Shown here piece by piece: positions 1 to 8,596 of a DNA stretch of 64,000 bases. The translations under genes and the position numbers were made by a program. Source of the stretch: Zafaria cholistanensis (lineage in GTDB: Bacteria; Actinomycetota; Actinomycetes; Actinomycetales; Micrococcaceae); NCBI RefSeq assembly GCF_008580665.1, contig NZ_BKDJ01000012.1, forward strand, positions 1-64,000, in the 5' to 3' direction. The notes beneath the pieces are model-generated. The model saw nothing but the letters and a program-made list of their open reading frames with translations, had not been told where the DNA came from and ran no database searches. The stretch's first letter is position 1; every line of letters begins with the position of its first letter.

Positions 1-118
1 GTCCGAACTGGAAGTGACCATCGGCGCGGACGGCTTCTCCTACACCCGCCCCGGAGACGAGAACGGCGCCTACCACGGCATGGCCTCGAAGGGCTTCAAG
101 CTCGGCACCCAGGTCTAG
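1..118 (+). CDS. C-terminal fragment of an unidentified protein
   Basis: An open frame runs in from the left edge (first full codon at base 2) and stops with TAG at 116-118, giving 38 residues that end in KGFKLGTQV. The fragment is rich in Gly, Asp and aromatic residues and has no motif I recognise. A strong hairpin 33 bases after the stop supports a real gene end. Function cannot be assigned from this tail. Confidence 0.6.
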   Translation, partial: SELEVTIGADGFSYTRPGDENGAYHGMASKGFKLGTQV

Positions 119-150
119 CCAGGACCAACGCCGGTCCGGCTTCAGGATCC

Positions 151-197
151 GGCACGACGGCGGGGTGCGGCACTATGCCGCACCCCGCCGTCGTGCC
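151..197. terminator. Perfect 20-bp hairpin after the first gene
   Basis: Arms 151-170 and 178-197 are perfectly complementary around a 7-nt loop. There is no U-tract after it, which is common for actinobacterial terminators. It most likely ends the gene that stops at 118. Confidence 0.75.
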
Positions 198-348
198 CGC
201 AACGGAGACGTCCCCGCCCCCTGCCCGGTGCCTAAGATGGGGGAAACGGCACCGGGCGGCCCGGGGGCGGCCCGGGCCGGCAAGTCCAGGCTGACAAGTC
301 CAGGCCTACAAGTTCGGGCTGGCAGTCCAAACCGAGGGGGCACCATCC

Positions 349-1431
349 ATGCCGGAAGAACGCACGTCCGCCGGAGCCCTGCGGGCTACCGGCCTGCTGG
401 CCCGCCTGGGGGCCAGCATCCCACTGGTTGCGGCGCCGATGGCGGGCGGGCCCAGCACGCCCGAGCTGGTCCAGGCTGCCGCCGGGGCCGGGGGACTGGG
501 CTTCCTCGCCGCCGGGTACAAGACACCCGGGCAGCTGGCCGGGGAAATTGCGCAGGTGCGCGCCGGAACCGGGCGCTTCGGCGTCAACGTCTTCGCGCCG
601 AACCCCGTGCCGGTGCAGCGGGCCGCGTTCGATGCCTACGTCGAGGCGCTGCGGGACTGGGCCGGAAACTATGGGGTGGACCTTCGCAGCGCCGAACCCC
701 GCGAGGACGACGACGAGTGGGACGCCAAGGTGGAGCTGCTGGCCGCCGATCCCGTCCCGGTGGTCACCTTTACTTTCGGCCTGCCCCCGGCCGGGACCGT
801 GGGCCGGCTGCGGCGCGCCGGATCGCTGGTCCTCCAGACCGTGACAAGTGCGGAGGAGGCCAGGCGGGCCGCCGCCCTGGGCGTGGATGGCCTGGTGATC
901 CAGTCCCACCTTGCCGGGGGCCACTCCGGCACCCTGACCCCGGAGGCCCCGCTGGGAGAGGTCCCCCTGGTGCAGCTGCTGGGCCGCGTCCGCGCGGAAG
1001 TGGACCTGCCCCTGTGGGCCGCCGGGGGCCTGTCCACTCCGGCCGGGGTCCGCGAGGTCCTGGCAGCCGGAGCCGAGGCGGCCGTGCTGGGCACCGTCCT
1101 GCTGCGCACCCCCGAAAGCGGGGCCAGCGCCCCCTACAAGGCGGCGCTGGCTGACGCCGCCCGCACCCACACCTCCCGCACCGAAACCCTGCTCACCAAG
1201 GCGTTCTCCGGCCGCCCGGCCCGTGCCCTGCGCAACGGGTTCGTGGATCGGTTCCACGGCCAGGCCCCGGCCGGGTACCCCGCCCTCCACCACCTGACCA
1301 GTCCCCTCCGGAAGGCCGCGGCCGCGGCCGGGGATCCCGAGGGCATCAACATCTGGGCCGGCGCCGGATACCGGGACGCCACCGAGGAACCCGCTGCGGA
1401 CCTGCTGCGCCGCCTGGCCGGAACCAGCTAG
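349..1431 (+). CDS. Nitronate monooxygenase (2-nitropropane dioxygenase family)
   Basis: A 360-residue FMN-dependent TIM-barrel flavoprotein expected to oxidise alkyl nitronates such as propionate 3-nitronate to the aldehyde or ketone plus nitrite. The N-terminal barrel strand has APMAGG (about residues 29-34), followed by GLGFLAAGY. The AGGHSG motif near residues 187-192 matches the conserved His loop of class I enzymes, and AAGGLSTPAGV is the phosphate-binding strand. Length is normal for the family. ATG 349 has a GAGGGGG ribosome site 6 bases before it. It stands alone and convergent to the asparagine permease, so it is probably a detoxification gene. The broader family also includes enoyl reductases, so the exact substrate is open. 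Confidence 0.88.
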   Translation: MPEERTSAGALRATGLLARLGASIPLVAAPMAGGPSTPELVQAAAGAGGLGFLAAGYKTPGQLAGEIAQVRAGTGRFGVNVFAPNPVPVQRAAFDAYVEALRDWAGNYGVDLRSAEPREDDDEWDAKVELLAADPVPVVTFTFGLPPAGTVGRLRRAGSLVLQTVTSAEEARRAAALGVDGLVIQSHLAGGHSGTLTPEAPLGEVPLVQLLGRVRAEVDLPLWAAGGLSTPAGVREVLAAGAEAAVLGTVLLRTPESGASAPYKAALADAARTHTSRTETLLTKAFSGRPARALRNGFVDRFHGQAPAGYPALHHLTSPLRKAAAAAGDPEGINIWAGAGYRDATEEPAADLLRRLAGTS

Positions 1432-1530
1432 GCAACCGCCGGCCGGAACCGCCGGGATGGGCCTGGACCTTGACCTAAATCTGGACCTGCTCCGGGCAGG
1501 CCGGGATTGGGCCCACCCCGCCAAACAAGG

Positions 1531-1563
1531 CGACGGCGGCACCCACCCGGGGTACCGCCGTCG
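1531..1563. terminator. Bidirectional hairpin between convergent genes
   Basis: The arms CGACGGCGG (1531-1539) and CCGCCGTCG (1555-1563) are perfectly complementary. The hairpin sits in the gap between the nitronate monooxygenase (plus) and the amino acid permease (minus), and could serve both. Confidence 0.65.
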
Positions 1564-1575
1564 TCCTTTGCCGTG

Positions 1576-3096
1576 TCAGGAGCCGTGCGTGGCGGCCCCG
1601 GCGACCAGTTGCGCGCTGGCCTCTTCCGCTTCCCGCCGGGCGGCGATGGCGTGGATGCGGTCGCGGCAGCGGTACCAGCCGAAGACGAGCAACGGGATGA
1701 TAATGACCAGCGAGGCCACGGTCCAGGTGCCGACCGGGGAATCGAACGCCATCAGGACCAGCACCGCCAGCAGGAACACCAGCGTGAGGTAGCCGGTCAC
1801 CGGAGCGCCGGGCATCCGGAAGGAGGGGCGCTCGGCGGTACCGGACCTGGCCCAGCGCGTCAGCTTCAGCTGGCACAGCACGATCATGCCCCAGGCGCTG
1901 ATAATGCCGATGGCCGCCGCGTTCAGGACAATCTCGAAGGCCTGCGCCGGTACGACCGCGTTGAGCACCACTCCCAAAAGCGCGATCGCCGCGGTCAGCG
2001 CGATGCCGCCATACGGCACGCCGGACTTGCTCATCCGGGCCGCGAAGCGCGGGGCCGAACCCGCCACGGACATCGAACGCAGGATGCGTCCGGTGGAGTA
2101 GAGCCCGGCATTGAGGGAGGACAGCGCCGCCGTCAGGACGACCAGGTTCATGATTGCGTCCACTCCGGCGACCCCAATGCTGCCAAAGAAGGTCACGAAG
2201 GGGCTTTCGCCGGCCTTGTAGGCGGTGTAGGGCAGCAGCAGGGAGAGCAGGATCAGGGACCCGACATAGAAGACGGCGATGCGCAGCACCACGGTGTTGA
2301 TTGCCCGCGGGATAATTTTCTCCGGGTTCTTGGTCTCGCCGGCCGCCGTGCCGATCAGCTCGATCGAGGCGTAGGCGAACACGACGCCCTGGATGACGAT
2401 CACGGCCGGCATCAGGCCGGACGGGAAGATGCCTCCGTTGCCGGAGATCAGGCTGAATCCGACGTCCTGGCCTTCGAGGGGCGTGCCGAAGATGACGAAG
2501 TAGGTGCCCACCAGCAGGAAAGCGGAGAGCGCGGCCACCTTGATCAGGGCGAACCAGAACTCAAGTTCGCCGAAGACCTTCACGGAGACCAGGTTCAGGC
2601 CAAGGACCAGCACCAGCGCGGCCAGGGCGAAGACCCACTGCGGGACGTCCCCGATCGGCGCCCAGTATTTGGCGAAGAAGTTCATGTACAGGGCGACGGC
2701 GGTGACGTCCACGATCGCGGTCATCACCCAGTTCAGCCAGTACAGCCAGCCCGTGGCGAAGGCCGCCTTTTCGCCAAAGAACTCCCGGGCGTAGGAGACG
2801 AAGGAGCCGGAGGAGGGCCGGTGCATGATCAGTTCGCCCAATGCCCGAAGGATCAGGAAGGCGAAAAATCCGCAGAGGGCATAGGTGAGCACCAGGGCCG
2901 GACCCGCGTTGGCCAGGCGGCCGCCGGCTCCCATGAACAACCCGGTGCCGATGGCACCGCCGATGGCGATCATCTGGACCTGGCGGGGTTTCAGGCTCTT
3001 GTGGTATCCGGGGTCCTCGGCGTGCAGGATGGCCCCGGAAGGGTGCCCGCCGTCGGAGGGCACCGGGGGGTGCAGGCCCTTGGAGGAGAGAGTCAT
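1576..3096 (-). CDS. ansP: L-asparagine permease (AAT/APC family)
   Basis: A 506-residue membrane protein with about 12 hydrophobic segments. The hallmark of the amino acid transporter family is present near the N-terminus: a K[18 protein letters not shown] loop around residues 35-53. Later come [13 protein letters not shown] and the [14 protein letters not shown] segment typical of AnsP/GabP-like permeases. It imports amino acids by proton symport. Its place as last gene of an operon with asparaginase and aspartase makes asparagine (or aspartate) the likely substrate. ATG 3096 is preceded by AAGGA. The 66-bp gap to aspA carries a short run of CCCCAT-like repeats. Confidence 0.88.
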   Translation of the reverse strand: MTLSSKGLHPPVPSDGGHPSGAILHAEDPGYHKSLKPRQVQMIAIGGAIGTGLFMGAGGRLANAGPALVLTYALCGFFAFLILRALGELIMHRPSSGSFVSYAREFFGEKAAFATGWLYWLNWVMTAIVDVTAVALYMNFFAKYWAPIGDVPQWVFALAALVLVLGLNLVSVKVFGELEFWFALIKVAALSAFLLVGTYFVIFGTPLEGQDVGFSLISGNGGIFPSGLMPAVIVIQGVVFAYASIELIGTAAGETKNPEKIIPRAINTVVLRIAVFYVGSLILLSLLLPYTAYKAGESPFVTFFGSIGVAGVDAIMNLVVLTAALSSLNAGLYSTGRILRSMSVAGSAPRFAARMSKSGVPYGGIALTAAIALLGVVLNAVVPAQAFEIVLNAAAIGIISAWGMIVLCQLKLTRWARSGTAERPSFRMPGAPVTGYLTLVFLLAVLVLMAFDSPVGTWTVASLVIIIPLLVFGWYRCRDRIHAIAARREAEEASAQLVAGAATHGS

Positions 3097-3162
3097 GTCA
3101 TTCCTTGATGGGGGTGGGGATGGGGATGGGGGTTCGGGGGAGACGGTGCGGCCGGAAAGGCC

Positions 3163-4566
3163 TTAGTTGGTGAGGTTGGCCAGCCGTTCGGGGCGGAGCA
3201 GTTCTTCGAGCCGGTCACCGGAGAGCAGTCCGTGTTCGAGGACCAGTTCGGCCACGCCGCGGCCGGTGGCCAGGGCCTCCTGCGCGATGGCCGTGGCCGC
3301 CGCATAGCCCAGGTGCGGGTTCAGCGCGGTCACCAGGCCGATGGACTGCTCAACGGAGAGCCGCAGGCGCTGGGTGTTGGCGGTGATGCCGCGCACGCAG
3401 CGGTCGGTCAGGGTGCGGCAGGCGTTCTCCAGGTGGGAGATGCTCTTGTCCAGGCTGTGGACGATGATCGGTTCGAAGGCGTTCAGCTGCAGCTGGCCGG
3501 ATTCGGCGGCCATGCTGATGGTGACGTCGTTGCCGACCACCTCGTAAGCGACCTGGCTGACCACTTCGGGGACGACCGGGTTGATCTTGCCCGGCATGAT
3601 GGAGGAACCGGACTGCACGGCCGGCAGGTTGATTTCTCCCAGGCCGGCGCGCGGGCCGGAGGAGAGCAGGCGCAGGTCGTTGCAGATCTTGGAGAGCTTG
3701 ACCGCGACCCGCTTGAGCACCCCGGACAGGTGCACGAAGGCGCCGACGTCCTGGGTGGCCTCGATCAGGTCCACCGAGGTCACCAGCGGCAGGCCGGTGA
3801 CCCCGGCCAGGTGCCGGCACGCCGCGGCGCTGTATCCGACCGGGGCGTTCAGGCCGGTGCCGATGGCCGTGGCCCCCAGGTTGATCTCGTGGATCAGCAG
3901 GCCGGCCTCGGCCAGCCGCAGCCGGTCTTCGCCCACCGTGACCGCGTAGGTGCCGAATTCCTGCCCGAGGGTCATCGGAACGGCGTCCTGCAGCTGGGTC
4001 CTGCCCATCTTGACGACGGTGCGGAATTCGGCGGCCTTCCCGGCAAAAGCTTCTTCCAGGGTTTCAAGGGCATCGAGCAGCCCCCGCACGCTGAGGATCG
4101 TGGCCACGCGCACTGCCGTGGGGTAGACGTCGTTGGTGGACTGGCTGAGGTTGACGTGGTCGTTGGGGTGCAGCCGGGAGTAGTCGCCCTTTTCATGGCC
4201 CAGGATCTCCAATGCCCGGTTGGCGATGACCTCGTTCGCGTTCATGTTGGAGGAGGTGCCGGCACCTCCTTGGATGACGTCGACGATGAACTGGTCGTGC
4301 AGCTTGCCGTCGAGGATCTCCTGGCACGCCTCGGCAATGGCGTCCGCCCGGACGGCATCCAGCAGGCCCAGCTCCTGGTTGGTGCGTGCGGCGGCCAGCT
4401 TGACGGCGGCCAGGCCGCGGACCAGGTGCGCGTTGGTGGACAGCGGCTGGGCGGTGATCGGGAAGTTCTCCACCGCGCGCAGGGTGTGCACCCCCCAGTA
4501 GGCGTCCGCGGGGATGTCGCGGTCTCCCAGCAGGTCGTGGTCGGTGCGGAAAGAGGCAGTGCTCAT
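3163..4566 (-). CDS. aspA: Aspartate ammonia-lyase (aspartase)
   Basis: A 467-residue member of the fumarase/aspartase superfamily, cytosolic and tetrameric in the family. It deaminates L-aspartate to fumarate and ammonia. The superfamily signature GSSIMPGKINP lies near residues 316-326, with catalytic Ser in the SS loop. TSSNMNANEV near residue 104 and the TNDV segment of the second active-site region are intact. Length is standard. It lies between asparaginase and permease genes on the same strand and so completes conversion of asparagine to fumarate. Class II fumarase is the main alternative, but the operon context favours aspartase. Confidence 0.93.
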   Translation of the reverse strand: MSTASFRTDHDLLGDRDIPADAYWGVHTLRAVENFPITAQPLSTNAHLVRGLAAVKLAAARTNQELGLLDAVRADAIAEACQEILDGKLHDQFIVDVIQGGAGTSSNMNANEVIANRALEILGHEKGDYSRLHPNDHVNLSQSTNDVYPTAVRVATILSVRGLLDALETLEEAFAGKAAEFRTVVKMGRTQLQDAVPMTLGQEFGTYAVTVGEDRLRLAEAGLLIHEINLGATAIGTGLNAPVGYSAAACRHLAGVTGLPLVTSVDLIEATQDVGAFVHLSGVLKRVAVKLSKICNDLRLLSSGPRAGLGEINLPAVQSGSSIMPGKINPVVPEVVSQVAYEVVGNDVTISMAAESGQLQLNAFEPIIVHSLDKSISHLENACRTLTDRCVRGITANTQRLRLSVEQSIGLVTALNPHLGYAAATAIAQEALATGRGVAELVLEHGLLSGDRLEELLRPERLANLTN

Positions 4567-4628
4567 GGACGGTCCTTGGGTGTGGTGGGGTGGCGTCTCG
4601 GGCGGAGGGAGGTCGGGGCGGGAGGGCC

Positions 4629-5618
4629 CTAGCGGGGGAAGTCCACGGCGCGCAGCTGGCCTACCGGCAGCCCGCCGCCCAGGACGGGGTCCGGCTGAAG
4701 GGATGCCAGCGTGCCGCCGTCCAGGCCCATCAGTTCGAGGGCGTGGAGGGTCACCGGCAGCCGGGCCCGGTCCGCACCGTCGGCGATCTTGATTGCCAGC
4801 GAGCGGCCGTCCGGCAGCCCTATGAGCTGGAGGCCTTCGAATCCGTCCTTGGCGAGCAGGCCGGGCACCCGGCGCATCAGCGCGGTGACGTCCCGCCCCT
4901 CGCCGGCCACCTGCTCGGGGTGGGCGCGCATGGCATCGGCCACTGCCGCCTCCGCGCTCCCCGGCGCCGCGGAGGCGATCAGTCCGAACGCCCGGGCCAT
5001 GCCGCCCAGCGGTACCGCAAACAGCGGGGTTCCGCAGCCGTCCGTGCTCACAACGGGCAGTTCCCCGCCGGTGAGCTCGGCGACGACGCCGGCAATTGCC
5101 TGCTGCAGGGGATGCGACCGTTCCATGTACCCGCGCACGGGCCAGCCGTTAACGACGCAGGTGGCCACCATGGCCGCGTGCTTGCCCGAGCAGTTCTGTG
5201 CCAGCCGGGTGGCGGTGCCGCCGCGCCGCAGCCACTCGCCGCTCTCAACGCGGCCGTAAGGAAGGTCCGGGGTGTTTTCCAGCGACTCCTCGTCCAGTCC
5301 GTGCAGGTCCAGGATCCGCCGGGCCCCCTCGACGTGCATGAGGGAACCGGAATGGCTGGCAGCGGAGAGCGCCAGCAGCTCCGCCGGCAGCCGAAGCCCG
5401 GCGCGGACCATGGCCACGGCCTGCAACGGCTTGAGCGAAGAGCGGGGGTAGAACAGCGCCATCGGATCTCCGGCCCAGAAAATCGTGCCGCCGTCCGGCG
5501 CCAAGGCGATCACGGACCCGTAGTGGACGCTCTCCACCAGCCCGTCGCGGGTCTGCTCCGCGATGGGCACGTGGGCGGGCCGCACGGTGCCCGGGTTCAC
5601 AACGAGGGGCTGGAGCAC
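4629..5618 (-). CDS. Asparaginase (Asparaginase_II family, PF06089 type)
   Basis: 329 residues if translated from GTG 5618, which has AAAGGA 7 bases upstream. An in-frame ATG at 5669 has no good ribosome site and would add 17 low-complexity residues. Family motifs are clear: YPRSSLKPLQA, NCSGKHAAM and DGCGTPLFAVPL, the last two holding the likely nucleophile and binding residues. This family is unrelated to the E. coli AnsA/AnsB fold and hydrolyses asparagine to aspartate and ammonia. It lies 102 bases after the FadR gene and 62 before aspA, consistent with one transcript. Confidence is high for the family and slightly lower for the start. Confidence 0.87.
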   Translation of the reverse strand: MLQPLVVNPGTVRPAHVPIAEQTRDGLVESVHYGSVIALAPDGGTIFWAGDPMALFYPRSSLKPLQAVAMVRAGLRLPAELLALSAASHSGSLMHVEGARRILDLHGLDEESLENTPDLPYGRVESGEWLRRGGTATRLAQNCSGKHAAMVATCVVNGWPVRGYMERSHPLQQAIAGVVAELTGGELPVVSTDGCGTPLFAVPLGGMARAFGLIASAAPGSAEAAVADAMRAHPEQVAGEGRDVTALMRRVPGLLAKDGFEGLQLIGLPDGRSLAIKIADGADRARLPVTLHALELMGLDGGTLASLQPDPVLGGGLPVGQLRAVDFPR

Positions 5619-5720
5619 AGAAATATCCTTTGGTTCGAGGGGGAAAGCTTGGGGTGGGAAAGTTGGCATCTGCGGATGCGGATCCGACGGGCTGCGGGCC
5701 CGCAGGGCGGTTGTCCGGTG

Positions 5721-6416
5721 TCAGCGGCGCAGCACCCGGTCCAGGGCAGCGTCGACCGCAGCGAGGTGGCGGCGCATGGCTTCAGCGGCCTGCTCGGGTG
5801 AGGCCGCTTCGATGGCGGCCACGATTTCGCGGTGCTCCACATCGGAATCGGCCTGCCGTCCGGCCACCATGTTCAGGGTCTCCGACTGGTTGGCCATCGC
5901 ATCGCGGATGTCGGCCACCACCTTCTCGAAGACACGGTTGCCGCTCATCCTGGCGATCGCACCATGGAAAGCGCTGTCCAGCGCCACCCAAGCCTCCGGG
6001 TCCTTTTCGCGGTCCATGGCGGCCATGATGTCGCGGAGAAGCTGCAGCTCGTCCTCGCTGCGCCGCTGCGCGGCCAAGCCGGCGGCAGGCACTTCGATGT
6101 GCGGCCGGGCCTCGGTCAGGTCCCGCGCCGAATACTGTCCCAGCGCCAGATCGCCGCCCACATGGTCGGAGACTACGAAGGTTCCCTTACCCGTCCGGGT
6201 CTCGGTCAGGCCCAGGGAGGCGCAGGAGCGCAGGGCCTCCCGGACCACCGACCGGCTGACTCCGTACTGCTGCGCCATGGCCGCTTCCGAGCTCAAGCGG
6301 GTCCCCACGGGAAGCTCGCCGCCCTCGATGGCCTGGCGAAGGGAGGTGAAGACGGCTTCGGCCGCGCTGACTCGTACAATTTGCTGTCCTGCTGTCCAGC
6401 TGTCTGACAGGTTCAC
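5721..6416 (-). CDS. GntR/FadR-family regulator of the asparagine operon
   Basis: 231 residues: a winged helix-turn-helix (about 15-80, with LSSEAAMAQQYGVSRSVVREAL) followed by an all-helical FCD domain. FCD metal-ligand positions are visible as D-x-x-F-H (LDSAFHGAI), EHREI and a late H (MRRHLA). It is the first gene of the operon that continues with asparaginase, aspartase and permease, so it probably senses asparagine, aspartate or fumarate and controls its own operon. The GTG start is 6 nt from a -10-like box with no ribosome site, suggesting a leaderless message. An inverted repeat lies at its first codons. Confidence 0.88.
   Translation of the reverse strand: MNLSDSWTAGQQIVRVSAAEAVFTSLRQAIEGGELPVGTRLSSEAAMAQQYGVSRSVVREALRSCASLGLTETRTGKGTFVVSDHVGGDLALGQYSARDLTEARPHIEVPAAGLAAQRRSEDELQLLRDIMAAMDREKDPEAWVALDSAFHGAIARMSGNRVFEKVVADIRDAMANQSETLNMVAGRQADSDVEHREIVAAIEAASPEQAAEAMRRHLAAVDAALDRVLRR
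6400..6410. promoter_or_regulatory. Candidate FadR-type operator
   Basis: CTGTC-T-GACAG is a perfect short dyad covering codons 3-6 of the FadR-type regulator, immediately downstream of its predicted transcription start. The position suits autorepression by a GntR protein. Inferred from position and symmetry only. Confidence 0.4.
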
Positions 6417-6422
6417 GTTTAA

Positions 6423-6452
6423 AAAATGTCATGGATCACATTTGCCTGTCAA
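6423..6452 (-). promoter_or_regulatory. Promoter of the asparagine operon
   Basis: On the minus strand a perfect -35 TTGACA (6447-6452) is followed after 18 bases by CATTTT (6423-6428). The predicted transcription start falls on or next to GTG 6416, making the first gene leaderless. Confidence 0.6.
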
Positions 6453-6562
6453 TTTCCCGCTTTCGGCTCCAGGGCCCCAAGGCCGGAGGGGGCGGGGGAC
6501 CGCTTCCACGGGCCTCCGCCGCCAGCGATTCCGCAGGGCGGTCGAAGCGGCAGGATGCCCCT

Positions 6563-6792
6563 TGTGGATAACGCGGGGAGGGCCGTGGAAAAGTCGCCCC
6601 TGCGGGATGAGTTTTTCCCCACAGCTATCCACGGCTGGGGAGAAACGCCCGATCAAAAAACTTTTTATGCACAGGCGTGGATAGCTGTTATTCCTAGTCA
6701 AATAGGAAATGTGGATAAAGGTTGTGGCTAATCCACAAGTTTCTCCCCAGGCTGTGCACACAACACGCCGCGCAACGCACACCTTATCCACA
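6563..6792. promoter_or_regulatory. DnaA-box cluster with AT-rich stretch upstream of dnaB
   Basis: Within 230 bp there are three perfect DnaA boxes (TTATCCACA): minus strand 6563-6571 and 6710-6718, plus strand 6784-6792. One TTATGCACA lies at 6665-6673. Weaker boxes occur at 6625-6633, 6676-6684, 6723-6731 and 6729-6737; the last two overlap inside a TTGTGG/CCACAA dyad. Between about 6650 and 6720 the DNA is AT-rich, striking in this genome and like an unwinding element. dnaA itself is not in the window, so this may be a DnaA titration or dnaB control site, or an accessory origin element, rather than oriC. Confidence 0.7.
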
Positions 6793-6811
6793 GGGGCTGT
6801 GGGTGGGCCGC

Positions 6812-6840
6812 TTGGGGAGGGGGGTAAAGAGGTCTAGGGT
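6812..6840 (+). promoter_or_regulatory. Predicted dnaB promoter
   Basis: TTGGGG (6812-6817) and TAGGGT (6835-6840) are separated by 17 bases. Transcription would start near 6847, leaving a leader of about 140 nt before GTG 6988. The last perfect DnaA box ends 20 bases before the -35. Confidence 0.45.
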
Positions 6841-6987
6841 GGCATGGTCTCCACTGCATCCCGGGCCCCGCGGCCATGCCGCCGTCCGGCGTCCACAGTG
6901 ACGCAAAGTGTCGTACCCGGCTGGGATGCTGGGGGAGTCGGAGGGCGGGCCGCGCGGCACGCCCCGGCGAAGTTGAAGGGAAAGCCC

Positions 6988-8361
6988 GTGTCGCTCACGC
7001 ACCTAGATTCGGCAGAAGGATCCGGAGAGTCCGAGTTTGGCCGGACCCCGCCGCAGGACCTCGTGGCGGAGCAGAGCGTGCTCGGCGGCATGATGCTCTC
7101 CAAGGACGCCATCGCCGACTGCGTGGAGGTGCTGCGCGGCGTCGATTTCTACCGCCCGGCGCATGAGGCGATCTACGAGTCCATCATCGACCTCTACGGC
7201 CGCGGCGAGCCCGCCGACGCCGTCACCGTGTCCGACCTGCTGACCAAGCGGGGCGAGATTGCCCGCATCGGCGGCCCCGCTTACCTGCACACCCTGCTGC
7301 AGTCCGTCCCGACCGCCGCCAACGCCGGGTTCTACGCCGAAATCGTGCGCGAGCGCGCGGTGCTGCGCCGCCTGGTCGAAGCCGGCACGAAAATCGTCCA
7401 GATGGGCTACTCGCAGGACGGCGAAGTCGACGAGATCGTCAACCAGGCCCAGGCCGAGGTCTTCGCGGTGGCCGAACGCCGCACCGCGGAGGACTATGTG
7501 CCGCTGCGCGACATCATTGAGGGCACCGTCGACGAAATCGAGTCCGCCGGCCACCGTGGCGAGGGGATGACCGGCGTCCCCACCGGCTTCTACGAGCTCG
7601 ATGAACTCACCCAAGGCCTGCATGGCGGGCAGATGATCGTTATCGCCGCCCGGCCGGCCGTGGGCAAATCCACCTTCGCCCTGGATTTCGCCAGGTCGGC
7701 GGCTATCAAGAACAACATGACCGCGGTGTTCTTCTCGCTCGAAATGGGCCGTAACGAGATTGCGATGCGCCTGCTTTCGGCCGAGGCGAGTATCGGCCTG
7801 CAGGACCTGCGAAAGGGAACCATCAAGGACGAGCAGTGGGGCAAGATCGCCACCACCATGGGCCGGCTCAACGACGCCCCGCTGTTCATCGACGATTCGC
7901 CCAACATGTCGCTGATGGAAATCCGTGCCAAGTGCCGGCGCCTGAAGCAGAAGCATGACCTCAAGCTGGTGGTGCTCGACTACCTGCAGCTGATGAGCTC
8001 CGGCAAGCGCGTCGAATCCCGCCAGCAGGAAGTCTCCGAGTTTTCCCGCGCCCTCAAGCTCCTGGCCAAGGAGTTGGACGTCCCGGTCATCGCGCTCTCC
8101 CAGCTGAACCGTGGCTCCGAGCAGCGCACCGACAAGAAGCCCATGGTTTCCGACCTGCGCGAATCTGGATCGATCGAACAGGATGCCGACATGGTGATCC
8201 TGCTCCACCGCGAGGACATCTACGACAAGGAGTCCCCGCGCGCCGGCGAGGCCGACGTGATCGTGGCCAAGCACCGTAACGGCCCGACCAAGACGATCGT
8301 CGTCGCGTTCCAGGGCCATTACTCGCGCTTCAACAACATGGCTACCGAGGGCGGAATCTAG
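6988..8361 (+). CDS. dnaB: Replicative DNA helicase DnaB
   Basis: 457 residues from GTG 6988, chosen because GAAGGG lies 7 bases before it; an upstream in-frame ATG at 6844 would add 48 residues without homology features. The N-terminal DnaB domain begins PPQDLVAEQSVLGGMML and the RecA-like core has Walker A ARPAVGKST near residue 222. The FFSLEM motif, Walker B region LVVLDYLQLM and the DLRESGSIEQDAD motif H4 follow. It is the hexameric fork helicase loaded by DnaA and partner proteins. No intein interrupts the P-loop, unlike in some mycobacteria. A DnaA-box cluster lies directly upstream. Confidence 0.95.
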   Translation: MSLTHLDSAEGSGESEFGRTPPQDLVAEQSVLGGMMLSKDAIADCVEVLRGVDFYRPAHEAIYESIIDLYGRGEPADAVTVSDLLTKRGEIARIGGPAYLHTLLQSVPTAANAGFYAEIVRERAVLRRLVEAGTKIVQMGYSQDGEVDEIVNQAQAEVFAVAERRTAEDYVPLRDIIEGTVDEIESAGHRGEGMTGVPTGFYELDELTQGLHGGQMIVIAARPAVGKSTFALDFARSAAIKNNMTAVFFSLEMGRNEIAMRLLSAEASIGLQDLRKGTIKDEQWGKIATTMGRLNDAPLFIDDSPNMSLMEIRAKCRRLKQKHDLKLVVLDYLQLMSSGKRVESRQQEVSEFSRALKLLAKELDVPVIALSQLNRGSEQRTDKKPMVSDLRESGSIEQDADMVILLHREDIYDKESPRAGEADVIVAKHRNGPTKTIVVAFQGHYSRFNNMATEGGI

Positions 8362-8596
8362 CCGCGGGATCCTCCGCGCAGCCTCTGCCGGGCGGACCGG
8401 CGGTGTGACGTAGTGCCTTGGCGGGCCATGGAGCGGACGGGCCATGGAATAGTGGGACGCGGGATGTGCCTGGCGCCCCGCATGCCGGACGTTTCCCGTA
8501 TCGGTGAGAGGCCGGTGCCGGGGACAACCGAATATTCTCCTCCATTCATCACGGATCGTCGGGCACGTACCTGCCCGTGAAGGGAAGGCTGGAACC

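Noticed and set aside
1507-3108. 533-codon open frame on the plus strand opposite the asparagine permease
   Set aside because: It is rich in Gln, Gly and Arg with no domain or hydrophobic pattern, a typical antisense frame of a GC-rich gene; the minus-strand permease has clear motifs.
3097-3162. His-Pro repeat peptide from CCCCAT repeats upstream of the permease
   Set aside because: The frame is short and overlaps the end of aspA; the run looks like simple sequence in a gene gap.
6417-6987. The dnaB-upstream region as the chromosomal oriC itself
   Set aside because: dnaA and dnaN are not adjacent and I cannot compute strand skew here, so it is kept as a DnaA-box cluster only.
6988-8361. Intein in DnaB
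   Set aside because: The P-loop and motif H4 are continuous and the length is standard.
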